A stretch of 64,000 nucleotides of DNA from Salinicola tamaricis (GTDB lineage: Bacteria > Pseudomonadota > Gammaproteobacteria > Pseudomonadales > Halomonadaceae), in contig NZ_CP023559.1 of NCBI RefSeq assembly GCF_003006155.1, forward strand, positions 3,844,001-3,908,000, written 5' to 3'. Positions 61,075 through 64,000 of this stretch are shown here, one piece after another; the first letter of the stretch is position 1; each line of letters opens with the position of its first letter. A model generated the notes under the pieces. It did not search any database, had not been told where the DNA came from, and worked only from the letters and a program-made list of their open reading frames with translations. Made by a program: the position numbers and the translations under genes.

Positions 61075-63305
61075 TCAGGCAATCCGCGCCAGGGGCGCCC
61101 GCGAGGCGATCAGCCGGCGCCGCCCGGCGCCCTCGAAGCGCACCTCGATCACCGGATCGGCAGGATCGCCCTCGACCAAGACCACCTCACCGGCGCCGAA
61201 ATTGGCGTGATGGAGCCGCTCACCGACCTGCCAGCCCGCTGCCGGCGCGACAGTGGCCATCTCGCGCACAGGCGTCGCGCCAACTGGCAGCCGACACGCT
61301 CGAGTAGCGCGCCACCAGCGCCGGCTCGCTGACGCTGACACCGCCTCACTCTCGCTGGCCAGCGCCTGACCGACGCGCTCGCACTCCGCCACTGCGCTCT
61401 CGGCGAGAAACCGGCTGGGGCGATGTTCGCCGCCATCGTGCAGCAGCAACAGTCGCTCACGGGCCCGGGTGATGGCGACATAGTAGAGCCGACGCTCCTC
61501 CTCCAGGCGTTGGGGCGAGAGCGGATTGTCACGGCTGAAGTGAGGGAAATCCTCCTCGTTGAGACCCCACAGCATGACCAGCGGCCACTCCAGCCCCTTG
61601 GCCCCATGCACGGTACTGATCAGCACGCCATCGGGGCGGTTCTCTACCGGATTGCGCAGCAGCTCGATGAAGGCGTCGGGGTCGTTGGCCAGCTCGCCGG
61701 CCTGCTCGATCAGCACGTCGAGCAGGCGCACGTCGTCGTCCGCCTTTTCCCGTCTTGATGCCGAGCGGCGCAGCACCTTTTCGGCGTCGATCGCCTCGAT
61801 CACATGGGCCAGAAGCTTCGCCGGCGGCCAGTTGCCCAGCCTTGGCAGCTCGCACAGCAGCTGCCAGCGGCGCTTGAGGTGGCGCCGCTGGCCGGGTTTG
61901 AGCCCTGCCAGTAGCGGATCCTCCCGCCCCGGCCACTGCTGGGTCGCGGCTAGCGCCTCGCATAGCCGCCGCACGCGCTCCTGGGCAACGAAGGTGGTGG
62001 GCTGCGAGAACAAAAGCCCCAGATGTCCCGGGTCCTGGAGGCGGTGTGGCTCCCGCGCCAGCTGGAGATAGCCGGCCAGGGCCTGAACCAGCGGCAGGCG
62101 GAAGACGAAGCGCGACTCCTGGGCCAGGCGGAACGGAATGCCCGCGCGCAGCAGCTGCAGCTGTACCGAGACCGACAGCGACCAGCTGCGCACCAGCACG
62201 CAGGCCTCGTCGTGGCGACGGCCGGCCGCCTGCCAGCGGCCCAGTTCGTCGAGCAGCGCCGCAGCACCCACGCCGCTGCCGAGCCGTGTCTGCGGATTGC
62301 CCGGCGCGGCCAGACACAGCTGATCGCTGCCCTGGGCGTTGCCGCGAATCGCATGGTTGGCTGCCAGCGCCAGGCGTGGCCGTGGCGGAAGGTATACGAG
62401 AGCGGGTAGTCGCTGGCGCCGCCGAACAAGCCATCGAAACGCGCCTGCATGGCATCGGCGCGGGCACCACGCCACTCGTAGATGCACTGATTGGCATCGC
62501 CCACCGCCATCACCTGGGCCTGCTCCCCGGCGAGTAATTTCAACAGCCGCAGCTGCGACTCGTTGATGTCCTGGTACTCGTCGACGATGACGTGGTTGAG
62601 ATAGCCCTGAACCCGGCGCCGCGCCTCGGGCTCGGCCTCGAGACAACGCAGCGGACGGTAGAGCAGATCGGCATAGGTGATGCTGCCGGCCGCCTCGAGC
62701 AGCGACTCGGCGATGGCGAAGGCCTCGATGAAGTGGCGTTCGCCCGGGGTGTAGTCGAGACGCTCGAACAGCGCCGCGGGCTCTGCCATCTCGGCCTTGA
62801 CCAGGTCGCAGAACTGGGCGAAGGCCTCCACCCGCTCGGCCTCCAGCGCCCCCTCCTGGGTGTCGGCATCGGCCTGGGCGAGGCTCTGGGCCACCGCCTG
62901 GCGCAACAGTCGCTCGTGCTGCCAGTCTGCCTGCAACAGCTGCCGCGGCGGCAGAAAGCCCCAGCGGGTGAGACTCTGGGTCAGGCGATGACCAATCGAG
63001 TGAAAGGTTCTCACCTCGGGCAGCGCCACCCCCGCTGGCGCCTGCCGCGCCAGCTTGTCGCGGAAGTCGTCACGCGCCGCACGGTTGAACATCAGCACTA
63101 GCAGCCGCCGGGGTGACTCACCGCTGGCGAGCAGATGCAACACCCGCCGTACCAGAGTGGTGGTCTTGCCGGCACCGGCCACCGCCGCCACTCGGGCGTG
63201 GCCGCCGGCGTGGCCGACCACGGCGCGCTGCTCTTGGGTCAGCGCCGAGCGGCCCGCGTGGGCCTCCTCGGCATGAATGGCCTCGGCATGACTGCCCTCG
63301 CTCAT
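61075..63305 (-). CDS. UvrD/PcrA-like superfamily 1 DNA helicase (frameshifted)
   Basis: About 740 residues. Walker A VAAVAGAGKTTTLVRRVL; motif Ia RAARDDFRDKL; motif II VIVDEYQDINESQLRLLK; motif III GDANQCIYEWRGA; motif V STVHGAKGLEWPLV; motif VI RLYYVAITRARERLLLL. The C-terminus (GERLHHANFGAGEVVLVEGD) resembles the UvrD/PcrA Tudor-like RNA-polymerase-binding tail. One frame break near 62390. It is shorter and more diverged than UvrD or Rep, so probably an accessory 3'-5' helicase. The ATG 63305 overlaps the stop of the DUF1285 gene. Confidence 0.85.
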
Positions 63306-63835
63306 GCCCCGCCCTCCGCCAGCCGGCCCAGGGGCTGCCACACCCCGTCGCTGGTGAGGCCCAGCTCGGGGCCGCACCACTCAGCGACCTCGACCAGCCG
63401 GTAGTAGAGATTGCGGTGCAATCGCGCCTCGAGGCCGTGGCGCACCGGCAGCGCCGGCCGCCACTCACCCTGGGGATCCGGCGCCAGCTGCAGGCGATGT
63501 GCCGCCCCCAGACGCAGCCGCTCGCCCCACTGCAGAGCGATAGACCAGCCGTCGGCATCGGCCTCGGCATCGACCGCCAGCAGCGGGCGATCCTCGACCC
63601 GGATTCGCAGCTTCTCGGCCGGGGTCACAAGATAGTAGTCGCCGTCGCTCTCGCGTCGCAGCACGCTGGCGAGCAGGCGTACCAGCTCGGGGCGGCGGAT
63701 CGGCGCGCCTTCGTGGATCCACTCACCGCCGGCAGTGATCAGCAGATCCATGTCACCGCAGAACGCCGGATCCCACTGGTCGAGTGGCGGCACGCCGCGG
63801 GCGTCGAGCTGGCGGAATAGCGAATCCAGACGCAT
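63302..63835 (-). CDS. DUF1285 family protein
   Basis: 177 residues, intact. WDPAFCGDMDLLITAGGEWI, HEGAPIRRPELVRLLASVLR, GDYYLVTPAEKLRIRVEDRP and the C-terminal NLYYRLVEVA match the DUF1285 family. The function is unknown; a structure-based link to small cytoplasmic regulators has no support here. Coupled to the helicase gene by ATGA. Confidence 0.88.
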   Translation of the reverse strand: MRLDSLFRQLDARGVPPLDQWDPAFCGDMDLLITAGGEWIHEGAPIRRPELVRLLASVLRRESDGDYYLVTPAEKLRIRVEDRPLLAVDAEADADGWSIALQWGERLRLGAAHRLQLAPDPQGEWRPALPVRHGLEARLHRNLYYRLVEVAEWCGPELGLTSDGVWQPLGRLAEGGA

Positions 63836-63886
63836 GGGGTGGCTCCTGATGAGAGTGGCAAGAGGCTAGACGAACGCGCTCACGCC

Positions 63887-64000
63887 TCACGCAAAGGGAT
63901 TGGTGTGCTGCGCATCTTCCTGGTGGCAGCCCGGAAACAGCCGATAGAAATTGGCCCGGGTCTGCATCGCCACCTCGTCGACGCTGATGCCACGCACCTC
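63887..64000 (-). CDS. TatD-family metal-dependent hydrolase, C-terminal end only
   Basis: The last 37 codons on the minus strand read EVRGISVDEVAMQTRANFYR then LFPGCHQEDAQHTNPFA and stop. The pattern ...T..N..RLF is the typical C-terminus of TatD/YcfH-type DNases, and TatD next to DUF1285 is a common arrangement. The rest lies beyond the right edge. Confidence 0.65.
   Translation of the reverse strand, partial: EVRGISVDEVAMQTRANFYRLFPGCHQEDAQHTNPFA

Overview
The window is a high-G+C gammaproteobacterial chromosome segment. Two conserved blocks suggest the family: rpoE-rseA-degP-lepA-lepB-rnc-era-recO-pdxJ-barA, and mazG-relA-rlmD-cysM. Both have the gene order known from Pseudomonas and its halophilic relatives. 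Together with AmpG, RfaH, CbpAM, a TtpC/TonB2-type energy operon and an ETF/ETF-QO locus, they suggest a Halomonadaceae member (Halomonas/Salinicola type). That placement is inferred from content and synteny; no rRNA or tRNA gene is present to confirm it.

Layout. 1-5.9 kb: two divergent circularly permuted ATP-grasp genes, a stand-alone alpha-E gene and an HExxH zinc peptidase. 6-9.9 kb: a small lipoprotein, a YIP1-like membrane protein, prolyl-tRNA synthetase and a lytic transglycosylase. 10-20.9 kb: a SlyD-like prolyl isomerase, RfaH, AmpG, a large SEC-C protein, an unknown membrane/helical protein, topoisomerase III, ketopantoate reductase and the CbpM/CbpA co-chaperones. 20.9-26.8 kb: PEP carboxylase and MazG, separated by a low-G+C islet. 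26.8-44.1 kb: RelA, RlmD, CysM and a BarA/GacS hybrid kinase, then the pdxJ-to-rpoE block. 44.5-50.6 kb: DAHP synthase, DinG, RhlB, a small basic protein and exonuclease III. 50.7-56.1 kb: DUF3450-ExbB-ExbB-ExbD-TonB-TPR operon. 56.3-60.1 kb: EtfA/EtfB divergent from ETF-QO. 60.2-64 kb: a sulfurtransferase, a UvrD-family helicase, a DUF1285 protein and the end of a TatD-family nuclease.

The most interesting feature is an islet at 23.86-25.96 kb. It is bracketed by a perfect 34-bp direct repeat that is the 3' end of mazG. The outer copy, next to ppc, still carries an in-frame alternative MazG C-terminus and stop codon, as expected if something integrated into the end of mazG and replaced its tail. 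The islet is about 40% G+C in the lines counted, against about 70% next door. It holds two translationally coupled, mutually paralogous membrane proteins of no recognised family, and no integrase.

Nearly half of the genes, including essential ones (proS, era, degP, lepA, topB, etfB), carry one or more single-base frameshifts. Where the intact codons can be deduced, most are loss of one base from a 2-4-base run. This points to sequencing or assembly indels rather than gene decay. Broken genes are therefore given as single spans and called by their reconstructed product.
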